A stretch of 64,000 nt of DNA, taken from contig JAVJTE010000008.1 of assembly GCA_040219025.1 (NCBI GenBank), positions 1 to 64,000 on the forward strand, written 5' to 3'. Below the pieces are notes generated by a model. That model had not been told where the DNA came from and made no database searches. It saw only the letters and a program-made list of their open reading frames with translations. This DNA comes from HT1-32 sp040219025. GTDB lineage: Bacteria; Pseudomonadota; Alphaproteobacteria; Rhodospirillales; HT1-32. Below, piece after piece: positions 25,920-34,276 of this stretch. Each line of letters starts with the position of its first letter. Within the stretch, counting starts at the first letter, position 1. A program made the translations under genes and the position numbers.

Positions 25920-27773
25920 ATGGCTTTTGACTGGGCGAATCCCGGACGACGGGATTTCCTTAAATTCTCCGGTGCGGCACTGGTTGTTTCTGCCTGGCCT
26001 TTCACCGGCGTGCGGGCTGCAGATGATGTCTATCGCGGTCATGCGATGGGGATGTGGCAGGACCCGAAGCACGGACCGGATTTCACGCATTTTGACTGGG
26101 TCAACCCGGATGCGCCGAAGGGTGGCGAGATTGTCCAGCATGCGGTCGGCAGCTTTGACAGCTTCAACGGCTTCACCCTGAAGGGCAGTGCTGCGCCGAC
26201 CGGGTCGATCGAGACCCTGATGACCACCAATATGGATGAGTCGAATTCGGAATATGGTCTGCTGGCGGAGTCCGTAGCCTTTCCAAAGGACCGGTCCTGG
26301 GTTGAATTCACCCTGCGGGCGGAGGCACGCTGGCATGACGGAAAGCCGGTGACGGTCGAAGACGCGATTTTCAGTCTGGAAATTCTGAAGACCAAAGGCC
26401 ATCCACAGTACCGGTTCTATTACAAGAACGTGCTGCGGGGCGAGAAGACGGGTGAGCGCACGGTGCGGTTCATCTTCGATGCGCCGAACAATCGCGAACT
26501 GCCGCTGATTACCGGCCAGCTGCCGGTCTTGCCGAAACATTACTGGGAAAGCCGGGATTTCGAGAAGACGACGCTGGAACCGCCGCTCGGCAGCGGCCCC
26601 TACAGGGTTGAGAGCTTTGATACCGGACGATCCGTCACGCTGGTGCGGGTTGAGGATTACTGGGGCCGGGATCTGGCGGTCAATCGCGGGCAGAACAATC
26701 CGGACCGTATCCGGTATGACTATTACCGGGATCGCACGGTATCGTTCGAGGCCTTCAAGGCCGGGGCCTATGATTTCCGTCATGAACTGACATCGAACCA
26801 GTGGGCAACCGGCTATGATGTCCCGGCGATCAGAAGCGGCGACATGAAGCGGGAGACGATTCCGCATAACCGTCCGACAGGCATGCAATGCTTCGTCTAC
26901 AATATCCGGCGGGAGAAATTTCAGGACCCGGCGCTGCGCGAGGCGCTGGCCTATGCCTTCGATTTTGAATGGTCGAACAAGAACCTGTTCTACGGCATTT
27001 ATGAACGCCCGAAGAGCTTCTTCGAGAATTCCGAACTGGCCTCGACCGGCTTGCCGTCCGTTGCCGAGCTGGAGATTCTGGAGCCGATGCGCGGCACCAT
27101 TCCGGACCGGGTGTTTACGGACGAATATCAGCCGCCGGAGACGGACGGGTCGGGCACGCCCCGTGCCAACCTGCGCAAGGGGCTGGAGATCCTGCGCAAG
27201 GGCGGCTGGAATATCACCGGCGGCAAGCTGATCGATCCAAAATCCGGCAAGCCGCTGGAGATTGAATTCCTGCTGAGCTCGCCCGCATTTGAGCGGATTG
27301 TCCTGCCCTTTACCAAAAATCTGGAGCGGCTTGGCGTGACCTCGACGGTTCGCACGGTGGATTCCGCCCAGTACCAGAACCGGATGGACAGTTTCGATTT
27401 CGACATGACCACGGATGTCTTTGGCCAGTCCTCCTCGCCGGGCAATGAACAGCGGGATTTCTGGGGCTCGGAAGCTGCCGACCGGCCGGGTGGCCGCAAT
27501 ACCATCGGCATCAAGGACCCGGCCATCGACAAGCTGGTTGATCTGGTGATCGCGGCACAGACCTGGGACGATCTGGTTGCCCGCTGCCGGGCACTTGACC
27601 GGGTGTTGCTGTGGCATCACTTCGTCATCCCGCAATGGGCCTCGACGAGTTTCAATATTGCCTGGTGGAACAAATTCGGGCGCCCTGAGAGAACCCCGGA
27701 ATACGAGATCGGTTTCACCTCCTGGTGGGTGGACCCGGCGCTGGCAGCAAAGCTGAAAAAGAGTAACGGTTGA
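25920..27773 (+). CDS. yejA: Family 5 periplasmic solute-binding protein (YejA-like)
   Basis: The 617-residue protein binds peptides for the downstream ABC transporter. Its N-terminus has a twin-arginine signal (GRRDFLKFSG, then a hydrophobic stretch to GVRA), so it is probably exported folded. The body has the family 5 pattern: GYAMGMW-like start, SFNGFTLKG, FTLRAEARWHDGKPVTVEDAIFSLEIL, LPLGSGPYRVESFDTGRSVTLVRVEDYWG, and LREALAYAFDFEWSNKNLFYG, matching the YejA/SapA-like group of microcin C and dipeptide binders. A GGGAG site precedes the ATG. A palindromic repeat (27787-27877) separates it from yejB and could stabilise its mRNA relative to the rest of the operon. Confidence 0.9.
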   Translation: MAFDWANPGRRDFLKFSGAALVVSAWPFTGVRAADDVYRGHAMGMWQDPKHGPDFTHFDWVNPDAPKGGEIVQHAVGSFDSFNGFTLKGSAAPTGSIETLMTTNMDESNSEYGLLAESVAFPKDRSWVEFTLRAEARWHDGKPVTVEDAIFSLEILKTKGHPQYRFYYKNVLRGEKTGERTVRFIFDAPNNRELPLITGQLPVLPKHYWESRDFEKTTLEPPLGSGPYRVESFDTGRSVTLVRVEDYWGRDLAVNRGQNNPDRIRYDYYRDRTVSFEAFKAGAYDFRHELTSNQWATGYDVPAIRSGDMKRETIPHNRPTGMQCFVYNIRREKFQDPALREALAYAFDFEWSNKNLFYGIYERPKSFFENSELASTGLPSVAELEILEPMRGTIPDRVFTDEYQPPETDGSGTPRANLRKGLEILRKGGWNITGGKLIDPKSGKPLEIEFLLSSPAFERIVLPFTKNLERLGVTSTVRTVDSAQYQNRMDSFDFDMTTDVFGQSSSPGNEQRDFWGSEAADRPGGRNTIGIKDPAIDKLVDLVIAAQTWDDLVARCRALDRVLLWHHFVIPQWASTSFNIAWWNKFGRPERTPEYEIGFTSWWVDPALAAKLKKSNG

Positions 27774-27786
27774 TGGCTCCCGTTGC

Positions 27787-27877
27787 CATCCTTCGAGACG
27801 GCGCTTTGCGCCTCCTCAGGATGAGGGTTGCCATATCCCCTTATCCTGAGGAGCGGTCTGCCCTGTCCCGAAGGATA
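27787..27877. repeat. Palindromic repeat, copy A (partly decayed)
   Basis: The element starts CATCCTTCGAGAC and ends with the near-complement GTCCCGAAGGAT. The first side hairpin is intact with a different stem from copies C-E (GGCGC-TTT-GCGCC), the central stem TCCTCAGGATGAGG pairs with a two-mismatch partner, and the second side hairpin has decayed. It lies in the yejA-yejB gap. Confidence 0.85.
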
Positions 27878-27908
27878 ACCGCCTGCTCCGGAAAGACATG
27901 AACAACCC

Positions 27909-29018
27909 ATGCTGAGCTATATCGTTCGCCGCCTGATGCTGGTGCCGCTGACCCTGTTCGGCATTCTGGTGATCAATTTCGCGGTGATCCAGTTCGTGCC
28001 GGGCGGCCCTATCGAACAGATTCTGGCGGAATCCCAGGGTCGGGCCGGTGATACTGCCGGGCGTATCAGCGGTGAACAGAATGTGGATCTCGGCAATTCC
28101 GGGAACAGCAGCACGCTGCCCGGCCAGAGCAGTTCAAAATACCGCGGGGCGCAGGGGGTTGATCCGGAACTGATCCGCGAGCTGGAGCGCCAGTTCGGTT
28201 TCGACAAGCCGGCTTGGGAACGGTTTGTCGATATGAGTGTCAACTATCTCACCTTTGATCTCGGCAACAGCTACTTTCAGGACCGCTCGGTTGTTGATCT
28301 GGTGATCGAGAAATTACCGGTTTCCATTTCACTGGGTCTGTGGACCTTTCTGCTGACCTACCTGATCTCGATCCCGCTGGGGGTCCGCAAGGCGGTCAGG
28401 GATGGTACCCGCTTTGATATCGTCACCAGCTGGGTCGTGATCATCGGCAATGCCATTCCGGGCTTTCTGTTCGCCATCCTGCTGATCATCATCTTTGCCG
28501 GGGGGCGCTATCTCGACTGGTTCCCGCTGCGCGGACTGGTCTCGCATGATTTCGATCAGCTGAACTGGTGGCAGCAGGTGCTGGATTACCTCTGGCATAT
28601 GGCGCTGCCGGTCCTGTCGCTGGTCATCGGCAGCTTTGCCGGGATGACCCTGCTGACGAAGAACTCCTTTCTGGACGAGATCAACAAGCAGTATGTGCTG
28701 ACGGCCCGGGCCAAGGGGCTGACCGAAAGCCGGGTGCTCTACGGGCATGTTTTCCGCAATGCCATGCTGCTGATCATTTCCGGTTTCCCGACCGCTTTTC
28801 TCAGCCTGATCTTTACCGGCTCGTTCCTGATCGAGACAATCTTCTCACTCGACGGGCTGGGGCTGATGGGGTTCGAGGCGATCATCAACCGGGATTACGC
28901 CGTGGTGCTGGGCACGCTTTACGCCTTCACCCTGATCGGCGTCATCTTCGGGATCATCAATGATGTGATGTATCACATTGTCGATCCCCGGATCGATTTT
29001 GAAAGCCGGGAGGTCTGA
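27909..29018 (+). CDS. yejB: ABC transporter permease, YejB-like
   Basis: The 369-residue inner-membrane permease starts MLSYIVRRLMLVPLTLFGILVINFAVIQFVPGGP, the standard N-terminus of DppB/OppB-type permeases, and has the long periplasmic insert (about 35-100, with AGDTAGRISGEQ) typical of the Yej/microcin C group. The coupling loop is seen as NKQYVLTARAKGLTESRVLYGHVFRNAML. It works with the downstream permease and ATPase and the YejA-like binding protein to import oligopeptides or related compounds. The stop is directly before the ribosome site of yejE. Confidence 0.93.
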   Translation: MLSYIVRRLMLVPLTLFGILVINFAVIQFVPGGPIEQILAESQGRAGDTAGRISGEQNVDLGNSGNSSTLPGQSSSKYRGAQGVDPELIRELERQFGFDKPAWERFVDMSVNYLTFDLGNSYFQDRSVVDLVIEKLPVSISLGLWTFLLTYLISIPLGVRKAVRDGTRFDIVTSWVVIIGNAIPGFLFAILLIIIFAGGRYLDWFPLRGLVSHDFDQLNWWQQVLDYLWHMALPVLSLVIGSFAGMTLLTKNSFLDEINKQYVLTARAKGLTESRVLYGHVFRNAMLLIISGFPTAFLSLIFTGSFLIETIFSLDGLGLMGFEAIINRDYAVVLGTLYAFTLIGVIFGIINDVMYHIVDPRIDFESREV

Positions 29019-29019
29019 T

Positions 29020-30081
29020 ATGGCGGCACCCCCGACAGAAGAACGCCGGATGGGCCTGCGGGTCACCCCGATCATGCGGCGGCGGATCAGCAATTTCCGG
29101 CGCAACCGCCGTGCGGTCTGGTCGTTGCGTATCTTCGGGCTGCTGTTTCTGGTCTGTCTGTTTGCAGAATTTCTCGCCAATGACCGGCCGGCCTTTGTCT
29201 GGTTCGACGGCAAACCCTATTTCCCGTCGGTCGTCACCTATACCGAGACCGACTTCGGTGGCGATTTCCCGACGGAAGCCGATTATCGCGATGCCTATCT
29301 GGCAGAACTGATCAACGAGAAAGGCTGGATTGTCTGGCCGCCGATCCGGTTTTCCTATGATACGGTCAATCTGGAACTGACCTCGCCCGCCCCGTCACCG
29401 CCGGATGCGGTCAACTGGCTGGGGACCGACGATCAGGGCCGGGATGTGGCGGCCCGTCTGATCTACGGCTTTCGGCTGTCCGTGCTGTTCGGTTTCACAC
29501 TGACCATCATTTCCTCGATCATCGGCATTCTGGCCGGCGCGGTGCAGGGTTATTTCGGTGGCTGGCTTGACCTGATCTTCCAGCGTGTGATCGAAATCTG
29601 GGCGTCGATGCCGTCATTCCAGATCCTGATTATCCTGTCGACCGTCCTGGTGCCCGGATTCTGGACCCTGCTGATTGCCCTGACCGTGTTCAGCTGGATG
29701 GGGCTGACCGGGCTGGTACGGGCGGAGTTCTTCCGGGCCCGGAATTTCACCTATGTCCGTGCGGCCCGTGCGCTGGGGGTCTCGGATACGGCGATCATGC
29801 TGCGGCATCTGCTGCCCAATGCGATGGTGGCAACCCTGACCTTTCTGCCCTTTATCCTGTCCGGGTCGCTGGTCGCGCTGACCGGTCTTGACCTGCTGGG
29901 GCTTGGCCTGCCACCGGGATCTCCGTCGCTGGGTGAGCTGCTGGCGCAGGGCAAGTCGAACCTGCAGGCGCCCTGGCTCGGCATGACCGCGTTCTTTGTT
30001 ATCTCGGCCCTGCTGGTGCTGCTGGTTTTTGTCGGTGAAGGTGTGCGTGACGCATTTGATCCGCGCAAGGTGTATGGATGA
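29020..30081 (+). CDS. yejE: ABC transporter permease, YejE-like
   Basis: The 353-residue permease is a DppC/OppC-type partner. It has an N-terminal cytoplasmic stretch (NFRRNRRAVWSLRIFGLLFLVCLFAEFLANDRP), a long periplasmic region with LTSPAPSPPDAVNWLGTDDQGRDVAARLIYG (the common permease entry motif), and the ATPase-contact loop FTYVRAARALGVSDTAIMLRHLLPNAM. I start at 29020 (MAAPPTEERRMG), right after GGAGGT; the open frame from 28978 lies inside yejB. Its stop overlaps the start of the ATPase gene by 4 bases. Confidence 0.93.
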   Translation: MAAPPTEERRMGLRVTPIMRRRISNFRRNRRAVWSLRIFGLLFLVCLFAEFLANDRPAFVWFDGKPYFPSVVTYTETDFGGDFPTEADYRDAYLAELINEKGWIVWPPIRFSYDTVNLELTSPAPSPPDAVNWLGTDDQGRDVAARLIYGFRLSVLFGFTLTIISSIIGILAGAVQGYFGGWLDLIFQRVIEIWASMPSFQILIILSTVLVPGFWTLLIALTVFSWMGLTGLVRAEFFRARNFTYVRAARALGVSDTAIMLRHLLPNAMVATLTFLPFILSGSLVALTGLDLLGLGLPPGSPSLGELLAQGKSNLQAPWLGMTAFFVISALLVLLVFVGEGVRDAFDPRKVYG

Positions 30082-31703
30082 GCGACCTGCTGGATGTCAG
30101 CGCACTGGAGGTGCATTTCGGTGACGGACCCGGCGCGGTCCGGGCGGTCCGCGGTGTCAGCTTCACCGTTGCCCCCGGTGAATGCGTGGCGATTGTCGGT
30201 GAAAGCGGCTCGGGCAAGTCGGTTTCTGCGCTATCGGTTCTGCAATTGCTGCCCTATCCGTTTGCCCGCCATCCCGGCGGGTCGATCCGGTTTCAGGGCC
30301 GCGAACTGCTGGGTGCCGCCGAAGCCGGGATGCGGAGCATCAGGGGCAACAAGATTTCGATGATCTTTCAGGAACCCCTGAATTCCCTCAACCCGCTGCA
30401 TTCGGTTGAAAAACAGATCAGCGAGGTGCTGCTGGAGCATCGCAAGATGCCGGCGGAACGGGCGCGGGCACGGGTCATCGAATTGCTGACACTGGTCGGG
30501 CTGGAGGCTCTCATCGACCGCCTGACTGCCCTGCCGCACGAACTTTCCGGCGGCCAGCAACAGCGGGTGATGATTGCGATGGCGCTGGCAAATGAGCCGG
30601 ATCTGCTGATCGCTGACGAGCCGACGACGGCACTGGATGTTACCGTACAGGCCCAGGTTCTGGCGCTGCTGAAGGATTTGCAGCAACGTCTTGGCATGGG
30701 GCTGCTGCTGATCACCCACGATCTCGGTATTGTCCGGCGGGTGGCCGACCGGGTCTATGTCATGCAGGACGGCGCGGTGGTTGAACAGGGCCGGACAGAG
30801 AGCCTGTTCGACAATCCCCGGCATGACTATACCCGGCACTTGCTGGAGGCCGAGCCGAAAGGCCGGCCGGACCCGGCACCGGAAGACAGCGCCGGGGTCA
30901 TCGCCGCAGATAACCTCAAAGTCTGGTTTCCGGTTCGCAAGGGAATCATTCGCCGGACGGTTGGCCATATCAAGGCGGTGGACGGGGTCAGCCTGTCGGT
31001 CCGTGCCGGCCATACGGTCGGCGTGGTCGGGGAAAGCGGCTCTGGCAAGACGACACTGGCAATGGCGCTGCTGCGGCTGGAACGTTCCGAAGGGCCGATC
31101 CGTTACCAGGGCAAGGATATTCAGGGCTGGAGCTCGAAACGCATGCGCCCGCTGCGCAGCGAGATGCAGGTTGTCTTTCAGGATCCGTTCGGCTCGCTCA
31201 GTCCCCGTCTCAGCGTGTTCCAGATTGTCGAGGAAGGGTTGCGGGTGCACGGGGCCGGCAGGGATTATGACGAACGTCGACAGATTGTCTCTGACGCGCT
31301 GGCGGAGGTTGGCGTTGATCCGGCAAGCATGGACCGCTACCCGCATGAGTTCTCCGGCGGGCAGCGCCAGCGCATCGCCATCGCCCGGGCACTGGCCCTG
31401 CAACCGAAACTGCTGGTGCTGGACGAACCGACCAGTGCGCTGGATATGAGTGTGCAGGCGCAGATTGTCGATCTGCTGCGCCAGCTGCAGCGTGACCGGG
31501 GCCTGGCCTATCTGTTCATCAGCCATGATCTCAAGGTCGTCCGCGCCCTGTCTCACGACCTGATTGTCCTGCGCGGCGGCAAGGTGGTGGAACAGGGACC
31601 GGCGGCTGACATCTTCGACAACCCGCAGCAGGATTATACCCGCGCCCTGATGAAAGCCGCCTTCGAGATCGAGGCTGACGAAAGCGGCGTGGTGGCACGG
31701 TGA
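30078..31703 (+). CDS. yejF: Double ABC ATPase, YejF-like
   Basis: The 541-residue protein has two complete ATPase domains in one chain: Walker A at GESGSGKSVSAL and again at GESGSGKTTLAMALL, signatures LSGGQQQRVMIAMAL and FSGGQRQRIAIARAL, and Walker B motifs ending in DEPTTALD and DEPTSALD. Each domain carries the oligopeptide C-terminal region with the NPRHDYTRHLLEAEPKG and NPQQDYTRALMKAAF motifs. It powers the Yej-type importer. A repeat element (copy B) and then the S-formylglutathione hydrolase gene follow. Confidence 0.95.
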   Translation: MSDLLDVSALEVHFGDGPGAVRAVRGVSFTVAPGECVAIVGESGSGKSVSALSVLQLLPYPFARHPGGSIRFQGRELLGAAEAGMRSIRGNKISMIFQEPLNSLNPLHSVEKQISEVLLEHRKMPAERARARVIELLTLVGLEALIDRLTALPHELSGGQQQRVMIAMALANEPDLLIADEPTTALDVTVQAQVLALLKDLQQRLGMGLLLITHDLGIVRRVADRVYVMQDGAVVEQGRTESLFDNPRHDYTRHLLEAEPKGRPDPAPEDSAGVIAADNLKVWFPVRKGIIRRTVGHIKAVDGVSLSVRAGHTVGVVGESGSGKTTLAMALLRLERSEGPIRYQGKDIQGWSSKRMRPLRSEMQVVFQDPFGSLSPRLSVFQIVEEGLRVHGAGRDYDERRQIVSDALAEVGVDPASMDRYPHEFSGGQRQRIAIARALALQPKLLVLDEPTSALDMSVQAQIVDLLRQLQRDRGLAYLFISHDLKVVRALSHDLIVLRGGKVVEQGPAADIFDNPQQDYTRALMKAAFEIEADESGVVAR

Positions 31704-31715
31704 TCGTGTCCCCCT

Positions 31716-31810
31716 CATCCTTCGAGACGGCGCTTCACGCCTCCTCAGGATGAGGACCCGTCGGAAAACCTCAGCCCTTGAGGAGGGACGAAACGCCGCC
31801 TCGAAGGACG
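31716..31810. repeat. Palindromic repeat, copy B (partly decayed)
   Basis: The outer arms CATCCTTCGAGAC and GCCTCGAAGGACG match with a few mismatches; the first side hairpin is GGCG-CTTCA-CGCC; the central CTCCTCAGGATGAGG and CCTTGAGGAG arms pair imperfectly. It fills the gap between the yejF-like gene and the S-formylglutathione hydrolase gene, ending 33 bases before that start. Confidence 0.82.
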
Positions 31811-31843
31811 GCAAACAGAACTGAATTGAAGAAGGATGTGAAC

Positions 31844-32686
31844 ATGACCATTGAAACCCTGTCCATAGCAAAGACCTTCGGCGGTCAGCAGGGCGTCTAC
31901 AGGCATGTCTCGGCGCTGCTTGGCTGTGACATGACCTTTTCGGTCTATCTGCCCCCGGCGGCGGAAAAGGGCCCGGTGCCGGTGCTCTGGTGGCTGTCGG
32001 GCCTGACCTGCACGCAGGAGAACTTTACCACCAAGGCCGGTGCGCAGCGTTATGCGGCGGAAGCCGGAATTGCGATCATCTGCCCGGATACCAGCCCGCG
32101 CGACAGTGACCATCCGGGCGAGCATGACGCCTATGATTTCGGCTCGGGCGCCGGCTTCTATCTGGATGCGACGGTCGCCCCCTGGTCGCAGAATTATCGC
32201 ATGTACAGTTACATCACCAGTGAACTGCCGGATTGCGTTTTCGGGGCCTTCCGGCTGGACCCGAACCGGCAGTCGGTTTCCGGGCACAGCATGGGCGGGC
32301 ATGGTGCGCTGACCATCGGTATCAAGAATCGCGACCGCTATCGTTCGGTCTCGGCCTTTTCGCCGATTGTCGCCCCGATGCAGGTTCCCTGGGGGCAGAA
32401 GGCGCTGACAGGCTATCTTGGGAAAAACCCGGATGCCTGGCATGCCTATGACGCCTGTGCACTTGTTTCCGACCGGGGCTATGACCGGCCGCTGCTGATC
32501 GAACAGGGACTGGCGGATAATTTTCTGACCGAACAGTTGCAACCTGAACTTTTTGAAGCGGCCTGTGCCGGCGCCAGTGTACCGCTGACCGTCAACCGGC
32601 GGGAAGGCTATGACCACAGCTATTACTTTATTGCCAGCTTCATCGGCGATCATATCCGCTGGCATGCCGAACGGCTGCAGAGCTGA
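31844..32686 (+). CDS. fghA: S-formylglutathione hydrolase
   Basis: The 280-residue esterase hydrolyses S-formylglutathione to formate and glutathione in formaldehyde detoxification. It has the alpha/beta-hydrolase nucleophile elbow GHSMGGHGAL (serine), a CTQENFTTKAGAQRYAAEAGI segment, PDTSPRD and the late GYDHSYYFIASFIGDH, containing the catalytic histidine. All are family signatures and the length is normal. A GAAGGA site lies 8 bases before the ATG at 31844, which is why the longer frame from 31778, running out of the repeat, is rejected. The matching glutathione-dependent formaldehyde dehydrogenase is not in the window. Confidence 0.95.
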   Translation: MTIETLSIAKTFGGQQGVYRHVSALLGCDMTFSVYLPPAAEKGPVPVLWWLSGLTCTQENFTTKAGAQRYAAEAGIAIICPDTSPRDSDHPGEHDAYDFGSGAGFYLDATVAPWSQNYRMYSYITSELPDCVFGAFRLDPNRQSVSGHSMGGHGALTIGIKNRDRYRSVSAFSPIVAPMQVPWGQKALTGYLGKNPDAWHAYDACALVSDRGYDRPLLIEQGLADNFLTEQLQPELFEAACAGASVPLTVNRREGYDHSYYFIASFIGDHIRWHAERLQS

Positions 32687-32689
32687 CCT

Positions 32690-33544
32690 GTGAACGAGTA
32701 TGGCCGCATTGAACGGCTCGCACTCCGCCATGCGCGGACTGCTTTCAGGGACCAGTCCCGGCTCGATGAGTGCTGTCCGGGTCTGAACTATCACGCCGTC
32801 CCGGATTTCCCGCAGGCCCTGTCAGATTACGACCGGTTTGCGGGCTTCTTTGCAGACGCAGACGTGGTCTGGCTGGAAGACGGCGAGGCCCTGACACCGG
32901 ACGCGATCTATGTCCGGGATGCGGCGATACCGTCACCCCGTGGCATGATCCTGTGCAATATGGGCAAGCCGGAACGCCGCGCTGAACCGGGCTTGCATGG
33001 TGCCGCTTTCCGGCGCGCCGGTATTGCCGTGCTGGGCGAAATTACCGGCGAAGGATATCTCGAAGGGGGCGATTTCATCTGGCTGGATGCCCGGACCTGC
33101 GCGGTTGCCGAAGGCTACCGGACCAATCCGGAAGGCATTCGCCAGCTTCGTGAACTGCTGGGCCGCGATGTGCATGTCGAGGTGGTGCCCTTGCCCCACT
33201 ATAAAGGCCCGGCGGATGTATTCCATCTGATGTCGGTCATCAGCCCGCTGGATCATGATCTGGCGCTGGTTCATTCGCCGCTGATGCCGGTACGGTTTCG
33301 CACCTGGCTGCTGTCGCGGGGGATTGAACTGGTCGAGGCCGACCCGGCGGAATTCGAGACGCTGGGCTGTAACGTCCTGGCACTCGGGCCCCGGCATCTG
33401 CTGATGGCGGGCGGGTGCGAGAGAACAGCAGAGCGGCTTCGTGCCGCCGGATGCCGGGTCGAGACCTACCCGGCCGATGAGATCTCGCGCAAGGGTGAGG
33501 GCGGACCAACCTGCCTGACCCGTCCGCTTGTCCGGGCGAGCTAG
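32690..33544 (+). CDS. Amidinotransferase-fold hydrolase (dimethylargininase-like)
   Basis: The 284-residue protein has the pentein fold of guanidine-group enzymes. Cues are the FADADVVWLEDGEALTPDAIYVRDAAI segment with acidic substrate residues, GYLEGGDFIWLD with the glutamate and aspartate of the EGGD motif, a histidine in PLPHYKGPADVFHL, and the C-terminal catalytic cysteine in GGPTCLTRP. It most resembles N,N-dimethylarginine dimethylaminohydrolase and related enzymes that cleave a guanidino group with a covalent thiol intermediate. The start codon is GTG at 32690, 4 bases after the fghA stop; no ATG fits, and the overlap suggests co-translation. The substrate is inferred only at family level. 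Confidence 0.8.
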   Translation: MNEYGRIERLALRHARTAFRDQSRLDECCPGLNYHAVPDFPQALSDYDRFAGFFADADVVWLEDGEALTPDAIYVRDAAIPSPRGMILCNMGKPERRAEPGLHGAAFRRAGIAVLGEITGEGYLEGGDFIWLDARTCAVAEGYRTNPEGIRQLRELLGRDVHVEVVPLPHYKGPADVFHLMSVISPLDHDLALVHSPLMPVRFRTWLLSRGIELVEADPAEFETLGCNVLALGPRHLLMAGGCERTAERLRAAGCRVETYPADEISRKGEGGPTCLTRPLVRAS

Positions 33545-34191
33545 CTGGCGACGGACAGGGGCAGGTCGCCCATCAGGTCATTGATGTAGGCGCTCAGCGT
33601 TTGTTTCTGATGGCTGTCGATCTCGAAGCAGATGCGGGTATGGCCCCGGCCAAGGCCGACAATGCGGGCTTTCATCGGGTCCAGCCGGCGCAGCTCGATC
33701 TCCACCTCGTCCCCGACCGAGCCCGGCAGTTCGGGGACAAGCCGGGCACCCCCGACTGAAATATCGACAACCGTGGCATCCATCATCGGACCATTGTTCA
33801 GGCGACAGATCGCCCGTTCGGACAGCTTGTGCCGTTTTGACTTTCTCTGCTCGCCACCCCGCGCCTGTTCGGCCAGAATCCGGATCAGGGTGCGGATCAG
33901 CGGATCGGCCCGTGCGATTCGCCGTGAAACCTGCTGGCGGCTGATGGCAACGGCCAGAACCGGTGTCAGGGCGCGGGCTGATGTCAGTCTGGGCTGGTCG
34001 TCCTCAACGATGGCATTGACGCCGATCAGGGCACCCTTCTCACAAATTTCAACCACCTCTTCGCGACCATTCACCTCTCGGACGATTTCAACTACGCCGG
34101 ACTGAATGATGAAGGCCTCGCTGCCCGTCATTCCCTGACGAAAAATCGAGCCGCCTGTGCTGAAGGTTCGCCGGTCCTGTATTTCCGCCAT
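33541..34191 (-). CDS. cNMP-binding domain fused to PilZ domain
   Basis: The 216-residue protein has an N-terminal cyclic-nucleotide-binding barrel (residues 10-100; IFRQGMTGSEAFIIQSGVVEIVREVNGREEVVEICEKGALIG) without an obvious DNA-binding helix-turn-helix, and a C-terminal PilZ domain (residues 115-205). The PilZ c-di-GMP signature is present as RKSKR followed by DISVGG. The combination suggests a protein that could sense both cAMP and c-di-GMP. The barrel lacks a fully convincing phosphate-binding cassette with RxA-type arginine, though RALTPVLAV-like elements are present, so real cAMP binding is uncertain. It overlaps the end of the convergent dimethylargininase-like gene by 4 bases. Confidence 0.83.
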   Translation of the reverse strand: MAEIQDRRTFSTGGSIFRQGMTGSEAFIIQSGVVEIVREVNGREEVVEICEKGALIGVNAIVEDDQPRLTSARALTPVLAVAISRQQVSRRIARADPLIRTLIRILAEQARGGEQRKSKRHKLSERAICRLNNGPMMDATVVDISVGGARLVPELPGSVGDEVEIELRRLDPMKARIVGLGRGHTRICFEIDSHQKQTLSAYINDLMGDLPLSVAS

Positions 34192-34276
34192 GCAAGTGAT
34201 CTCCGTACTTCATGCTGCCCTGCAACATAATAGCTCCGGGATGTCAGGAAAGTGACAGTCCGCACAGATCCGGATT

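Noticed and set aside
25896..27635. Open frame of 579 codons opposite the yejA-like gene
   Set aside because: Shadow of the solute-binding protein; no start site or domain.
30231..31871. Open frame of 546 codons opposite the yejF-like gene
   Set aside because: The plus-strand double ATPase is unambiguous; the antisense product is rich in His, Arg and Gln without any domain.
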